Assembly (NCBI GenBank): GCA_029248405.1
Contig: JAQWJJ010000002.1
Coordinates: forward strand, 1-64,000
Length of the DNA: 64,000 nucleotides
Reading direction: 5' to 3'
From: Flavobacteriaceae bacterium
Lineage (GTDB): Bacteria > Bacteroidota > Bacteroidia > Flavobacteriales > Flavobacteriaceae
Below are positions 52,456-62,811 of the stretch, piece by piece; within the stretch, counting starts at the first letter, position 1, and every line of letters starts with the position of its first letter. The notes beneath the pieces were generated by a model that saw only the letters and a program-made list of their open reading frames with translations, ran no database searches and was not told the origin of the DNA. The position numbers and the translations under genes are program-made.

Positions 52456-53928
52456 ATGACTGCACACGATCACAAAATTATTGGAGAAGGCCTTACCTAC
52501 GATGATGTCTTATTGGTTCCGTCTTATTCTGAAGTTTTACCACGCGAAGTCTCGATAGCGACACATTTTTCAAGAAACATTACATTAAACGTACCGGTAG
52601 TTTCCGCTGCTATGGATACGGTGACCGAAAGCGCTATGGCCATCGCCATGGCTCGAGAGGGCGGTATTGGTGTTTTGCACAAAAACATGACCATCGAGCA
52701 ACAGGCTGCTGAGGTGCGCAAAGTGAAACGTGCGGAAAGTGGAATGATCCAAGATCCAGTGACCTTAAGAGCAGAGCATACTGTTCATGATGCCCAAAGC
52801 ACCATGCGTGAATACAGCATAGGTGGTATTCCGATTGTAGACCATAATCAAAAGTTGATTGGGATCGTCACGAATCGTGACTTGCGTTTTGAAAAGAATT
52901 ACCACCGGCCACTTTCGGAGGTCATGACCAAGCAACCGCTTGTCACGGTCAGCAAGGGTACGAGTCTTGGAGAAGCTGAAATCATTCTTCAAAAAAATAA
53001 AATAGAAAAGCTGCCTGTAGTTTCTGACGACCAGACGCTATTGGGGTTGATTACTTTTAGAGATATTACGAAACTCACACAGAAACCTATTGCCAACAAA
53101 GATAAATATGGCCGATTGCGCGTTGCTGCTGCATTGGGCGTCACTGCTGATGCACTAGATCGAGCTGAAGCCTTGGTGGCGGCTCAGGTAGATGCAGTCA
53201 TTATCGATACGGCTCATGGTCATACCAAAGGTGTTGTAGCAGTGCTCAAGCAAGTCAAATCAAAATTTCCCGATTTGGATGTAGTCGTAGGTAATATTGC
53301 AACTGCAGCGGCGGCGAAATATCTCGTAGATGCTGGCGCAGATGCAGTCAAAGTTGGTATTGGACCAGGTTCAATCTGCACCACTAGAGTAGTGGCTGGA
53401 GTTGGTTTCCCTCAATTCAGCGCCGTTTTGGAGGTCGCTGAAGCGATTAAGGGGACTGGTGTGCCGGTAATCGCTGATGGTGGCATCCGATATACTGGGG
53501 ACATTCCGAAGGCCATCGCCGCAGGAGCTGATTGTGTCATGTTGGGTTCATTATTGGCGGGGACTAAGGAGTCTCCAGGTGAAACCATTATCTACGAAGG
53601 GAGAAAATTCAAATCTTATCGTGGAATGGGTAGTGTGGAAGCCATGAAGGAAGGATCGAAAGATCGTTATTTTCAAGATGTTGAAGATGACATCAAAAAA
53701 CTTGTTCCCGAAGGTATTGTCGGTCGTGTGCCTTATAAAGGAGATTTGGTCGAGAGCATGACGCAATTTATTGGTGGGCTAAGGGCAGGAATGGGGTACT
53801 GTGGGGCCAAGAATATCGAGACGCTTAAAGAAACCGGTAGATTCGTAAAAATCACATCTTCTGGCATTCACGAAAGCCATCCGCACGATGTCACTATTAC
53901 CAAAGAAGCCCCAAATTACTCACGTTAG
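52456..53928 (+). CDS. guaB: Inosine-5'-monophosphate dehydrogenase
   Basis: 490 residues. Oxidises IMP to XMP with NAD, rate-limiting for GMP synthesis. The TIM barrel holds the catalytic Cys308 in [29 protein letters not shown] and the mobile flap with [11 protein letters not shown] follow. Two CBS domains (about 95-210) sit in the barrel and typically bind adenine or guanine nucleotides for allosteric control. The start at 52456 follows a structured leader. Confidence 0.97.
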   Translation: MTAHDHKIIGEGLTYDDVLLVPSYSEVLPREVSIATHFSRNITLNVPVVSAAMDTVTESAMAIAMAREGGIGVLHKNMTIEQQAAEVRKVKRAESGMIQDPVTLRAEHTVHDAQSTMREYSIGGIPIVDHNQKLIGIVTNRDLRFEKNYHRPLSEVMTKQPLVTVSKGTSLGEAEIILQKNKIEKLPVVSDDQTLLGLITFRDITKLTQKPIANKDKYGRLRVAAALGVTADALDRAEALVAAQVDAVIIDTAHGHTKGVVAVLKQVKSKFPDLDVVVGNIATAAAAKYLVDAGADAVKVGIGPGSICTTRVVAGVGFPQFSAVLEVAEAIKGTGVPVIADGGIRYTGDIPKAIAAGADCVMLGSLLAGTKESPGETIIYEGRKFKSYRGMGSVEAMKEGSKDRYFQDVEDDIKKLVPEGIVGRVPYKGDLVESMTQFIGGLRAGMGYCGAKNIETLKETGRFVKITSSGIHESHPHDVTITKEAPNYSR

Positions 53929-53958
53929 TCCGCTATAGTTTGAGGCCGGTTGCTGTTG

Positions 53959-54468
53959 TTATTCTTCAACCTTAAGCTCAATACCCATTTCCTTAATGAC
54001 TTGGAGGGTCAGGTCGAATCTATTGTCGATATAAACGACAGTATTGTCGCGCAGTAACACTTGGGTATAGCCATCCGCTTCTGCGACGCGCTCCAAAACA
54101 GTTCCGATTTTCGTGTACAAGGGCTGCATGAACTCCTCTTGCTTGAGTGCCAGTAACTGATTTCCATTTTGTTGGTATTGCTTCATTTCAGTTTCGAGCG
54201 CTAATAGTGAATCTTGTTTGGTTTTTTTCTGGTTGATGGTGTAGGTGTCTTCGTTCTGGCGATAGGTAGCGACGGCTTGTTCTAGATTCTTCATTTTATT
54301 TTGGAGTTCAGACTCCAGGCCTCCAGCATATTCCGTCACTTGTACTTGAACCTGTTCTAATTCTGGCATGACACTCAAAATATAGTCAATATCGATGGTG
54401 CCAACTTTTGAGGTTTGCGCGTGAAGTTGAAAACCGCAACAAAGTATAAATAAGGTGATTTTTCTCAT
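53959..54468 (-). CDS. OmpH/Skp-family periplasmic chaperone
   Basis: 169 residues. Signal peptide ends near QLHAQ. KVGTIDIDYILSVMPE opens the OmpH domain, and a long coiled coil (about 40-120) forms the tentacles that hold unfolded outer-membrane proteins. VLLRDNTVVYID makes up the trimerisation strands. It converges with guaB and lies back-to-back with the SurA-like genes, a fitting partner in envelope folding. Confidence 0.88.
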   Translation of the reverse strand: MRKITLFILCCGFQLHAQTSKVGTIDIDYILSVMPELEQVQVQVTEYAGGLESELQNKMKNLEQAVATYRQNEDTYTINQKKTKQDSLLALETEMKQYQQNGNQLLALKQEEFMQPLYTKIGTVLERVAEADGYTQVLLRDNTVVYIDNRFDLTLQVIKEMGIELKVEE

Positions 54469-54558
54469 GTTTGATAAATTTTTTGTGAAAATAATCTAAA
54501 AAAGGCATAAGCTCCAAAAACGATTGTGTTTAAAAACACAGTATTAGAAATGGTTTAC

Positions 54559-54825
54559 TCAGCTCTTGACAATTTGTCCGCGATGGGGTTTTAGTCGCGC
54601 TCTTAAGTCAGCGACTAAACCAACGTTGACCGAAAGAAACACGCTGTGCATTTGTGTCGCCCCTTGGCGCACTTCTAAAACCCTGAAATCCAGCGCCTCC
54701 ATAGTCATGAATTCTTTTAAGTGAATTCTGTGGTGCTCCGCAATTTGACGGCTAGAGGGCCCGCGAAAGTCCCATATCATGGCAACAATTGTATCTGGTG
54801 GTAATGAAGAAATGGATTGTGACAT
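54559..54825 (-). CDS. Small conserved hypothetical protein
   Basis: 88 codons (87-88 residues) without signal peptide: IVAMIWDFRGPSSRQIAEHHRIHLKEF, then a Glu-rich strand and VADLRARLKPHRGQ. It recalls a small flavobacterial family seen beside SurA-like genes, but I know no function. The ATG at 54825 is preferred to 54873. Cytoplasmic, ferredoxin-like alpha/beta pattern possible. Confidence 0.6.
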   Translation of the reverse strand: MSQSISSLPPDTIVAMIWDFRGPSSRQIAEHHRIHLKEFMTMEALDFRVLEVRQGATQMHSVFLSVNVGLVADLRARLKPHRGQIVKS

Positions 54826-54943
54826 TGGATGAGTTATAGGCCAAAGATATTGCTTAAATACCAATTGCTCCAAGATTATTTGGACGGCCAGTGTTGCCCA
54901 TGATCAAACACGTCAAAAAACTCAAAACGTTGTGTTAATAGCC

Positions 54944-54973
54944 TTGATAAACCTCTCAAATTTCTTAATTTTA
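54944..54973 (+). promoter_or_regulatory. Candidate promoter of the SurA-like operon
   Basis: TTG (54944-54946), a 19-nt spacer, then TAATTTTA (54966-54973), seven of eight -7 positions. Start near 54977, about 12 nt before the ATG at 54989. Confidence 0.48.
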
Positions 54974-54988
54974 CGCCACCAAAAAATC

Positions 54989-56950
54989 ATGGCCACAATG
55001 AGAAAAATATTGTTATCTATATGTTTGATTACGAGTGTGATTGGGTTTTCCCAAAAAAACGAAGAAACACTATTGACCGTTAATGATACCCCCATTACTG
55101 TGGGTGAATTCAAACAAGTATACCTGAAGAACCTGGATCTGGTGCAAGATCAAGAACAAAGAAGCATTGATGGCTATTTAGATTTGTTTGTGAATTATAA
55201 ACTGAAAGTCGCCGCGGCGATTGATCAAGGCTTAGATAAAAAGCCGACCTACCTCAAAGATTTTGCTGGGTATGAAGAGCAGCTCTCACGCAATTATATT
55301 TATGAAGACAATGTGACCTCAGAACTCGTTAGAGAGGCTTTTGAGCGCAGTAGAGAGCAGATTGACGCGTCACACATTTTGATCATGTGCAACTGGGATG
55401 CTTTTCCTCAAGACACCCTAGAGGCCTATAATCGGGCATCGCAACTGCGTGAAATGGCCTTAAAAAATCCTGATAATTTTAATGCGCTTGCGCGTCAATA
55501 TTCTGAAGAGCCAGGTGCTGATGAGCGAGAAGGGCGCTTGGGTTATTTTACAGCATTTGGCATGATTTATTCTTTCGAAACAGAAGCTTACAATACACCT
55601 GTCGGTGAAATTTCGGATGTCGTAAGAACACAGTTTGGTTATCATGTGATCAAGGTGCACGACCGGCGAGCAGTGTTGCCAAAAATCACGGTATCTCACA
55701 TCATGATCAGCACTAGAAACGATACTTCGGGTGTGGCACAGGAACGCATTCTTGAAGTAGAGCAATTGCTGTCTCAAGGTGCTCCTTTTGAAGATTTGGC
55801 CAAGCAATACTCAGACGACAAGAATACAGGACAAAATGGAGGCCTTATGCGCCCATTCTCAAAGGGTGACTTAAAAGCGCCACCGTTCGAGGACGCTTCC
55901 TTTGAGCTCAAAACCCCTGGTGAAATTTCAGGCCCCATCCAAACCCGATTTGGCTGGCACTTGATCCGTTTGGAAAGCTTTGGCCAAATGCCCACATTCG
56001 AGGAAGAAAAAAAGCAATTGGAAGCTAATGTGCGGTCTGGCGATCGGTCAAAAATTGTGACCAGTGCAGTAACCTCAAAAATGAAAGAAAAACTGGGCTT
56101 TAAGGGCTACCCATTTATGTCAGAATTCTTGGCCGTGGTCAACGACAGTATCTTTCAAAGAAAGTGGCATTTTGAGCCCTTTGCTCCTGAAGACAACAAG
56201 CCTTTATTCAATGTAGGAAGCGAGACGTATTATTTTAATGAATTTGGGACTTACATAGAAGGTCGACAAGGTAAAGTGCGTCCTTACAAACAGATTGCGA
56301 CGATGCTTCAGATGGTTTATGAGGAGTTTGAGTCATTAAAAGTTCAGAAATATTTCAAAGCCAATCTCGAAAAGGTCAACCCTGAATATGCAGCGATCAT
56401 CAATGAATATCGCGACGGACTCCTGATTTTTGATGTCATGGAGAAAAATATTTGGACCAAAGCCAAGAATGACACCTTGGGGCAGGCCAATTATTATCAG
56501 GCCCATCAAGACCAATACCAGTGGAAGCGCCGAGTCAAGGGGACGATATTCCGCACGGTATCGCAACAAAACATGGACCAAGTGTTGGATCTTTTGCGAC
56601 AAGGAGTCTCTCCAGATCAAGTCAAAGGACAGCTCTCAGATGCAGAAAATATGGGATTGTTGGTGACGGAGGGTGTTTTTGAGCAAGGAGACAAAGCATT
56701 GCCCCCGACCTATCCTCTAGTCCCAGGCCTCTCTTCAGTTTATCAATTGGGTCCGAAGCAATATGTGGTGGTCCATGCGTCAGAGATTATTGAGCCAGGG
56801 GTCAAAACTTTTGATGAAGTTGCTGGTCAAGTTTTTAGCGATTATCAGTCACAGCTAGAAACCATTTGGATGGAGGATTTAAAGTCGAACTACACAGTTT
56901 CGGTCAATAAAAGAGCATTGCGAAAATTAAAGCGCGCGCTCAAGAAATAA
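54989..56950 (+). CDS. Periplasmic peptidyl-prolyl isomerase with two parvulin domains
   Basis: 653 residues. A signal peptide (ending VIGFSQ) and a SurA-N-like helical region precede two parvulin domains, about 125-230 (ASHILIMCNW, YSEEPGADEREGRLGYF, GYHVIKV) and about 235-340 (VSHIMISTRNDTSG, YSDDKNTGQNGGLM, GWHLIRLE). The 300-residue C-terminal half is a substrate-binding region. Helps outer-membrane proteins fold. First of three SurA-like genes in an operon (next gap 5 nt). An ATG at 54998 is also possible. Confidence 0.9.
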   Translation: MATMRKILLSICLITSVIGFSQKNEETLLTVNDTPITVGEFKQVYLKNLDLVQDQEQRSIDGYLDLFVNYKLKVAAAIDQGLDKKPTYLKDFAGYEEQLSRNYIYEDNVTSELVREAFERSREQIDASHILIMCNWDAFPQDTLEAYNRASQLREMALKNPDNFNALARQYSEEPGADEREGRLGYFTAFGMIYSFETEAYNTPVGEISDVVRTQFGYHVIKVHDRRAVLPKITVSHIMISTRNDTSGVAQERILEVEQLLSQGAPFEDLAKQYSDDKNTGQNGGLMRPFSKGDLKAPPFEDASFELKTPGEISGPIQTRFGWHLIRLESFGQMPTFEEEKKQLEANVRSGDRSKIVTSAVTSKMKEKLGFKGYPFMSEFLAVVNDSIFQRKWHFEPFAPEDNKPLFNVGSETYYFNEFGTYIEGRQGKVRPYKQIATMLQMVYEEFESLKVQKYFKANLEKVNPEYAAIINEYRDGLLIFDVMEKNIWTKAKNDTLGQANYYQAHQDQYQWKRRVKGTIFRTVSQQNMDQVLDLLRQGVSPDQVKGQLSDAENMGLLVTEGVFEQGDKALPPTYPLVPGLSSVYQLGPKQYVVVHASEIIEPGVKTFDEVAGQVFSDYQSQLETIWMEDLKSNYTVSVNKRALRKLKRALKK

Positions 56951-56955
56951 TTATT

Positions 56956-57813
56956 ATGGATCGATCTTGGGTCTTTTGGATGGCGTTATTTTTTGTTTTT
57001 GGCTCCTGCAGGTATGTGGCACCCAATGAGCAAAAAAAACCCTTGGCCCGTGTCAACCAATCTTATTTATATTACGAAGATATTGGACCTGGACTCCTCG
57101 AATCTGTGACCGCACAAGACAGTAGTTTGATCATCCAAAACCAAATTACCCGATGGGCGACCAAACAGTTGCTGATCGATCAAGCAAAAATAAATATCAG
57201 TCCTGAACAGCAGGCCGATCTCGAAGATCTGATCCAGCAATACAGAACTGATTTATTTACCGAATACTATAAAAGCAGTATTGTTGCAGCACAATTGGAT
57301 AGCATTGTAACGGAAGCTGAGTTAGAGCAATATTATGCGCAAAACAAAGAAAACTTTAAGCTCAATGATGTGGTGATGCAGTTTCGCTATGTTCATTTGC
57401 CTGAAAATTACTTGCAGATTCCTGAGGTCAAAAGCGCTCTACAGAGATTCGATCAGGACGACAAGATATTGCTCGAGGAGCTGAGTCTTCAATTTATAGG
57501 ATCCTACCTCAATGATTCCACTTGGGTCCGGCAAGAAAAAATTATCGAGCGCTTACCGATTTTGAAGGAAAGCAATATGGCTGGATTAAAAAATGCCAAA
57601 ATTACTCAGTTGCAAGATTCTTTAGGGCTATATTTACTCAAAATTGTGTCCGTTTTGGACCGAAATGACCCAGCGCCATTGACTTATGTCACGCCAACCA
57701 TTCGGCAAATTATTTTGAATCGCCGCAAGCAAGAGTTGACCAATAAATTAGAAAAGGATATTACGAAAGATGCAATTAGAAACAAAACATTTGAAATTTA
57801 CACACCAAATTAA
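56956..57813 (+). CDS. SurA-like lipoprotein with degenerate parvulin domain
   Basis: 285 residues. Lipobox FVFGSC (Cys18). The N-terminal SurA-type helical chaperone region covers about 30-125. The following part (VVMQFRYVHLPENYLQIPEV to LYLLKIVSVLDRND) occupies the position of a parvulin domain but lacks the recognisable HILI, GG and GYHII motifs, so isomerase activity is unlikely. It probably acts as a membrane-tethered holdase. It lies between two active-looking relatives and overlaps the next gene by 44 nt. Confidence 0.8.
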   Translation: MDRSWVFWMALFFVFGSCRYVAPNEQKKPLARVNQSYLYYEDIGPGLLESVTAQDSSLIIQNQITRWATKQLLIDQAKINISPEQQADLEDLIQQYRTDLFTEYYKSSIVAAQLDSIVTEAELEQYYAQNKENFKLNDVVMQFRYVHLPENYLQIPEVKSALQRFDQDDKILLEELSLQFIGSYLNDSTWVRQEKIIERLPILKESNMAGLKNAKITQLQDSLGLYLLKIVSVLDRNDPAPLTYVTPTIRQIILNRRKQELTNKLEKDITKDAIRNKTFEIYTPN

Positions 57814-59230
57814 AGGATTGATTTGTCTATTATTCTTGGGCTATGGCACTGTGTCTGGACAAGAAATAGTCATTGATAGCACTGACGCCATTCAGGAGTT
57901 GTCCCCGGTAGTGGCCTTAACCGACAGCGTGATTCCTTTTCAACGATACAAGGCAGAAGGGGTCTCGGCTGTGGTCGGTGAGTACGTTGTGTTAGACAGT
58001 GATATTGATAAGAGTTATTTGGAGCTTGAGCAACAAGGGGTCAGTATTAAGGATGTGACCCGCTGCCAGTTGCTGGGCAAATTGATGGAAGACAAACTCT
58101 ACGCCCACCATGCCAAAGTAGATAGTTTGGTTGTGTCTGACGACGAAATTACAGCCAGAATAGAACAACAAATCACTTATATCGTGCAGCAGTTTAATGG
58201 GGATGAAGATAAAGTTGCCGAATTTTATAAAAAGGCCAGTATAGAGGAATTGCGTCAAGATCTTTTTGAAACCAATAAGGTCATTTATTTGGCCAATCAA
58301 ATGCAACAAAAGGTTGTGGAGGATATTGAAGTGACGCCTGAGGAAGTCCGACAATTTTTCTATGACATTCCTGAAGAAGAGCGCCCTGTTTTTAGTGCTG
58401 AGGTCGAAGTGGCACAAATCATTATCGATCCCATCATTACCGATGGTGCCAAACAGAAGGTCATCGATAAGCTTAATGAGTTTAGAAGAGATATACTAGA
58501 GTATGGATCAAGCTTCGCGACCAAGGCAGTTTTGTACTCTAAGGATGGTTCGGCTTCAAAAGGTGGTCTCATTGAAGGCATCCGCAAGAACTCACCCTTT
58601 GCCAAAGAATTTAAGGACGTGGCTTTTTCATTACTTGAGGGCGAGGTCAGTGAGCCATTTGAAACGGAATTTGGCTATCACATTGTGACAGTGGATAAAG
58701 TCCGTGGCCAGGAGATTGATGTCCGTCATATTATTCTATTTCCGGATGTGACCCAGCGTGCGATAGATCAAGCTAGGGCAAGAATTGATTCTATCCGAAC
58801 AGAAATTATGGCCGATCGATTGACCTTTGACGCGGCTGCCAGACAATTTTCTGATGAGGTAGAAACCCGCAATAATGGAGGCCAATTGATCAATCCCATA
58901 TCTCTAGACACGAGGTTTGACCTGAACAAAATGGACCCAGAGATGAGCGCTCAAGTCTATAACCTTGAAGAAGGTGCTGTGTCACAAGTTTATTCGGACC
59001 GAGATTATACCGGAAAAACATCTTTCAAAATTTTATCCGTGACCAAACGACAACAAGAGCATCCTGCTGATTATGTCGACGATTACGAAAAAATTCAAGA
59101 GTTAGCGCTCAAAGAAAAACAGATTCGTGCTATTGAAATATGGCAGAACAAGAAAATTAAAGACACCTACATCAGCGTCAACAACGATTATATCGATTGT
59201 AGTTTTTCTAGTAATTGGTTAAAGAATTAA
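57770..59230 (+). CDS. SurA-type peptidyl-prolyl isomerase
   Basis: 486 residues. Signal peptide (GLICLLFLGYGTVSGQ), SurA N-terminal domain (about 60-205), and two parvulin domains at about 207-310 (AQIIIDP, YSKDGSASKGGLIEG, GYHIVTVD) and 315-415 (VRHIILFPDV, FSDEVETRNNGGQL). Best candidate in the operon for the housekeeping SurA, bringing nascent barrels to the BAM complex. Its start lies within the preceding gene (44-nt overlap). Confidence 0.9.
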   Translation: MQLETKHLKFTHQIKGLICLLFLGYGTVSGQEIVIDSTDAIQELSPVVALTDSVIPFQRYKAEGVSAVVGEYVVLDSDIDKSYLELEQQGVSIKDVTRCQLLGKLMEDKLYAHHAKVDSLVVSDDEITARIEQQITYIVQQFNGDEDKVAEFYKKASIEELRQDLFETNKVIYLANQMQQKVVEDIEVTPEEVRQFFYDIPEEERPVFSAEVEVAQIIIDPIITDGAKQKVIDKLNEFRRDILEYGSSFATKAVLYSKDGSASKGGLIEGIRKNSPFAKEFKDVAFSLLEGEVSEPFETEFGYHIVTVDKVRGQEIDVRHIILFPDVTQRAIDQARARIDSIRTEIMADRLTFDAAARQFSDEVETRNNGGQLINPISLDTRFDLNKMDPEMSAQVYNLEEGAVSQVYSDRDYTGKTSFKILSVTKRQQEHPADYVDDYEKIQELALKEKQIRAIEIWQNKKIKDTYISVNNDYIDCSFSSNWLKN

Positions 59231-59249
59231 AAAAATCATAAGAGCTAAT

Positions 59250-60203
59250 ATGTCTGACGTCGCCCAAATGAACGAACTCGTTCAAAAGTATAAAGCACTC
59301 AAACAAGAGATTGAAAAAGTCATTGTTGGGCAAGAGAAGGTGGTCGACCAAATCATTTGTGCCCTTTTTTCTGGTGGTCATGCGCTATTAGTTGGTGTGC
59401 CTGGTTTAGCGAAAACACTTATGGTGCAAACCGTGGCACAAACTTTAGGGCTCAAGTTCAGCCGCATTCAATTCACCCCGGATTTAATGCCAAGTGACAT
59501 TATCGGATCAGAGATTTTGGATGTTAATAAGACATTTAAGTTCATAAAAGGTCCCTTGTTCGGCAATATTATTCTTGCAGACGAGATCAATAGAACTCCT
59601 CCCAAGACACAAGCTGCTTTACTTGAAGCCATGCAAGAGTGTGCTGTGACCGTGGCGGGCCAGAGATATGATTTAGATCGTCCTTATTTTGTTTTGGCAA
59701 CACAGAATCCCATCGAGCAGGAAGGAACTTACCCACTTCCAGAGGCCCAATTAGACCGTTTTATGTTTGCCATCGAATTGGATTATCCATCATTTGAAGA
59801 AGAAGTAGCGATCGTCAAAGCGACGACATCTGACAAAATTGGTGTGCCGTCTTCATTATTGGATGGCCCAACCTTAGTTGGATTTCAACAATTGATCCGC
59901 CGAATGCCCGTTGCTGATAATCTTGTTAATTATGCGGTTGAATTGGTCAGTAAGACACGACCCGGCAATGCTAAAGCGACAGCATCAGTCAAAGAGTTTA
60001 TTGATTGGGGTGCAGGACCACGAGCCTCACAGAACCTTATTCTCGCGGCCAAAACCCATGCTGCATTAAGGGGAAAGTATTCCCCAGATATCGAGGATCT
60101 TCAGGAGGTTGCTGTGCCCATACTGCGGCATAGATTGTTGAAAAATTACAAAGCCGAAGCTGAAGGTAGAAAAATAGAGGATTTGATCCGCGGCTTATTT
60201 TAA
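59250..60203 (+). CDS. MoxR-type AAA+ ATPase
   Basis: 317 residues. Walker A GVPGLAKT (49-56), the ADEINRTPPKTQAALLEAMQE Walker B and sensor region, and ATQNPIEQEGTYPLPEAQLDRF are diagnostic for MoxR. Chaperone-like remodelling of partner proteins, usually with DUF58 and VWA/Bat proteins. These partner genes normally follow directly but are absent here; an intergenic gap and aconitase follow instead. The gene begins 19 nt after the SurA-type gene. Confidence 0.95.
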   Translation: MSDVAQMNELVQKYKALKQEIEKVIVGQEKVVDQIICALFSGGHALLVGVPGLAKTLMVQTVAQTLGLKFSRIQFTPDLMPSDIIGSEILDVNKTFKFIKGPLFGNIILADEINRTPPKTQAALLEAMQECAVTVAGQRYDLDRPYFVLATQNPIEQEGTYPLPEAQLDRFMFAIELDYPSFEEEVAIVKATTSDKIGVPSSLLDGPTLVGFQQLIRRMPVADNLVNYAVELVSKTRPGNAKATASVKEFIDWGAGPRASQNLILAAKTHAALRGKYSPDIEDLQEVAVPILRHRLLKNYKAEAEGRKIEDLIRGLF

Positions 60204-60513
60204 TGCCAAAATGCTGTAATTTTTATGCACTCATTTTTTTGACCCTCCGTCGTTCTCTTTGGTTGTCCTCTTTTGTGCGGTCATGAATGATTTGTAGAGT
60301 ATTTTTACATCATCATATTCCTATATCATCAAAACAAGGAGTATATCATTGTCATTTTTTTAAAATTTTAATAAATAATCAGTATTTTATTAAAAATAAT
60401 TCAATAAAATCTCTGATTTGATAAATTATATCGTGCTTATTGGTCAAATTGTTGGATTATTTTTAAATTATTTTAATATTTCGTAAATTCGCAGGACTTC
60501 AAAAAAACGAGCT
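60204..60513. other. AT-rich intergenic region upstream of aconitase
   Basis: 310 nt without a gene. It contains a 10-bp AT-only inverted repeat, TTTTAATAAA (60366-60375) with TTTATTAAAA (60386-60395), in a nearly pure A/T stretch (about 60355-60425). A weak -7-like TAAATTCG at 60484-60491 is the nearest promoter candidate for aconitase. No known RNA is recognised. Confidence 0.5.
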
Positions 60514-62784
60514 ATGGCATTCGACTTAGAAATGATTAAAAAGGTTTATGCGCATATTCCAGAGCGTGTAGCCCATGCAAGAACACTCACAGGGAAACCT
60601 TTGACCCTGTCAGAAAAGATATTATTCAGTCATTTATGGGAAGGTAATGCCTCTAAAAGTTACCAACGTGGCCAAGATTATGTCGATTTTGCCCCTGACC
60701 GTATTGCTTGTCAAGATGCAACAGCGCAAATGGCATTGCTTCAATTCATGCAAGCGGGCAAAAGTACGGTGGCCGTGCCCACCACAGTGCATTGTGATCA
60801 CCTGATACAGGCCAAAACCGGAGCGCAGCAAGATCTTAAATCTGCCCTTTCCGGTAGTAGTGAGGTTTTTGATTTCTTAGAATCAGTGTCTAATAAATAT
60901 GGTATTGGTTTTTGGAGGCCTGGTGCAGGCATCATCCATCAAGTCGTACTCGAAAACTATGCCTTTCCCGGAGGAATGATGATTGGAACAGACTCTCACA
61001 CCGTGAATGCTGGTGGATTAGGCATGTTGGCTATTGGTGTTGGTGGTGCAGATGCCGTAGATGTGATGGCTGGGATGGCATGGGAACTGAAATTTCCAAA
61101 ACTCATCGGCGTTCGTCTTACAGGCAAGATTTCGGGTTGGACAGCGCCCAAGGATGTCATTCTTAAAGTTGCAGAAATTTTGACGGTTAAAGGAGGTACA
61201 GGTGCCGTCGTTGAGTATTTTGGACCTGGAGCAGAAGCCCTCTCATGTACCGGTAAAGGAACCATTTGTAATATGGGTGCAGAAATAGGAGCCACAACGT
61301 CTACTTTTGGTTATGACGCCTCTATGGAGCGTTATCTCAGAGCTACTGATCGCGCTGAAATTGCGGATTTGGCGAATGAAATCAAAAATGACCTAACAGC
61401 AGACCCTGAAGTCTATGCCAACCCAGAAGCTTATTTTGATCAGGTCATTGATATAGATTTATCCACTTTAATGCCACAGCTTAATGGACCATTTACGCCA
61501 GATTTGGCCACAGAGGTGGGTTCAATGAATGGCAAGGCTCAAGAAAATGGATGGCCTTTGAAGGTTGAATGGGGATTGATCGGATCTTGTACGAATTCTT
61601 CTTATGAGGATTTGTCTCGAGCAGCATCAATTGCTCAGCAGGCTCTTGATAAAAACCTTAAAATAAAGGCTGAGTTGGGCATTAACCCTGGTTCAGAACA
61701 AGTACGATACACTGCAGAACGAGATGGGCTTCTTTCAATTTTTGAGGCCTTAGATGCTAAGATATTTACCAATGCATGTGGCCCATGCATTGGCCAATGG
61801 GCGAGATATGAAGACCCAAAAAATGCCCCCAAAAACTCTATTGTTCATTCTTTTAACCGCAACTTTGCTAAGCGGGCAGATGGAAACCCGAACACCCATG
61901 CTTTCGTCGCATCACCTGAGCTTACAGCGGCTATAGCGATCGCTGGGCGATTAGATTTCAACCCCATTACCGATGCCCTGATCAATGAAGATGGCCAGGA
62001 AGTCATGTTGGAGGAGCCAACCGGCTGGGAATTACCGCCAAGCGGTTTCGATGTTCAAGACAATGGCTACTTAGCGCCTGAGGAGGATGGCAGCCATGTC
62101 TCTATTGCCGTCGCTAGTGATTCTGAGAGATTACAGTTGTTAGATCCATTTTTGCCGATAAGCAATGGCTCCATGCAGAATATGAAATTATTGATTAAGG
62201 CTTCAGGTAAATGTACTACTGACCATATTTCTATGGCTGGACCATGGTTGCGCTTCCGAGGACACCTCGACAATATTGCCAACAACACTTTGATTGGTGC
62301 CGTTAATGCCTTTAATCAAAAGACGAATTTTGTAAAAAATCAACTTACAGGAGCATATGGTGGTGTGCCAGATACGCAAAGGGCTTATAAAGCGGCTGAC
62401 ATCAAAACCATCGTGGTTGGAGATCATAATTATGGCGAGGGCTCATCACGTGAGCATGCGGCCATGCAGCCACGTCATTTGGGCGTCGCAGTAGTTTTGG
62501 TCAAGTCTTTTGCGCGGATTCATGAAACAAATCTCAAGAAACAAGGGATGTTGGCTTTGACCTTCCAAAACGAATCAGATTATGACCACATATGCGAAGA
62601 TGATGCGATCAGCATTGTAGATATCGATGGTTTTACCCCTGATGTACCTTTGACTCTGGTATTGTCTCATGCCGATGGGTCAACTGAATCTATTGTGGTC
62701 AATCATTCATACAACAGTCAACAGATTGAATGGTTCAGAATGGGTTCTGCGCTCAATCTGATTAAAGAAGAAAATAAGGCTTAA
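60514..62784 (+). CDS. Aconitate hydratase, mitochondrial type
   Basis: 756 residues. Interconverts citrate and isocitrate in the TCA cycle. The [4Fe-4S] ligands are Cys359 (GSCTNSS) and Cys422/Cys425 ([10 protein letters not shown]). [13 protein letters not shown] and [19 protein letters not shown], which carries catalytic Ser and Arg, are clear. The domain order and length match mitochondrial aconitase rather than bacterial AcnA or AcnB. Monocistronic with a long AT-rich upstream region. Confidence 0.96.
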   Translation: MAFDLEMIKKVYAHIPERVAHARTLTGKPLTLSEKILFSHLWEGNASKSYQRGQDYVDFAPDRIACQDATAQMALLQFMQAGKSTVAVPTTVHCDHLIQAKTGAQQDLKSALSGSSEVFDFLESVSNKYGIGFWRPGAGIIHQVVLENYAFPGGMMIGTDSHTVNAGGLGMLAIGVGGADAVDVMAGMAWELKFPKLIGVRLTGKISGWTAPKDVILKVAEILTVKGGTGAVVEYFGPGAEALSCTGKGTICNMGAEIGATTSTFGYDASMERYLRATDRAEIADLANEIKNDLTADPEVYANPEAYFDQVIDIDLSTLMPQLNGPFTPDLATEVGSMNGKAQENGWPLKVEWGLIGSCTNSSYEDLSRAASIAQQALDKNLKIKAELGINPGSEQVRYTAERDGLLSIFEALDAKIFTNACGPCIGQWARYEDPKNAPKNSIVHSFNRNFAKRADGNPNTHAFVASPELTAAIAIAGRLDFNPITDALINEDGQEVMLEEPTGWELPPSGFDVQDNGYLAPEEDGSHVSIAVASDSERLQLLDPFLPISNGSMQNMKLLIKASGKCTTDHISMAGPWLRFRGHLDNIANNTLIGAVNAFNQKTNFVKNQLTGAYGGVPDTQRAYKAADIKTIVVGDHNYGEGSSREHAAMQPRHLGVAVVLVKSFARIHETNLKKQGMLALTFQNESDYDHICEDDAISIVDIDGFTPDVPLTLVLSHADGSTESIVVNHSYNSQQIEWFRMGSALNLIKEENKA

Positions 62785-62811
62785 GTCAACCAAAATCTGC
62801 TCTTTGGTCGG

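Noticed and set aside
57992-58417. 141-codon open frame on the minus strand
   Set aside because: Antisense to the SurA-type gene, which has clear parvulin motifs on the other strand.
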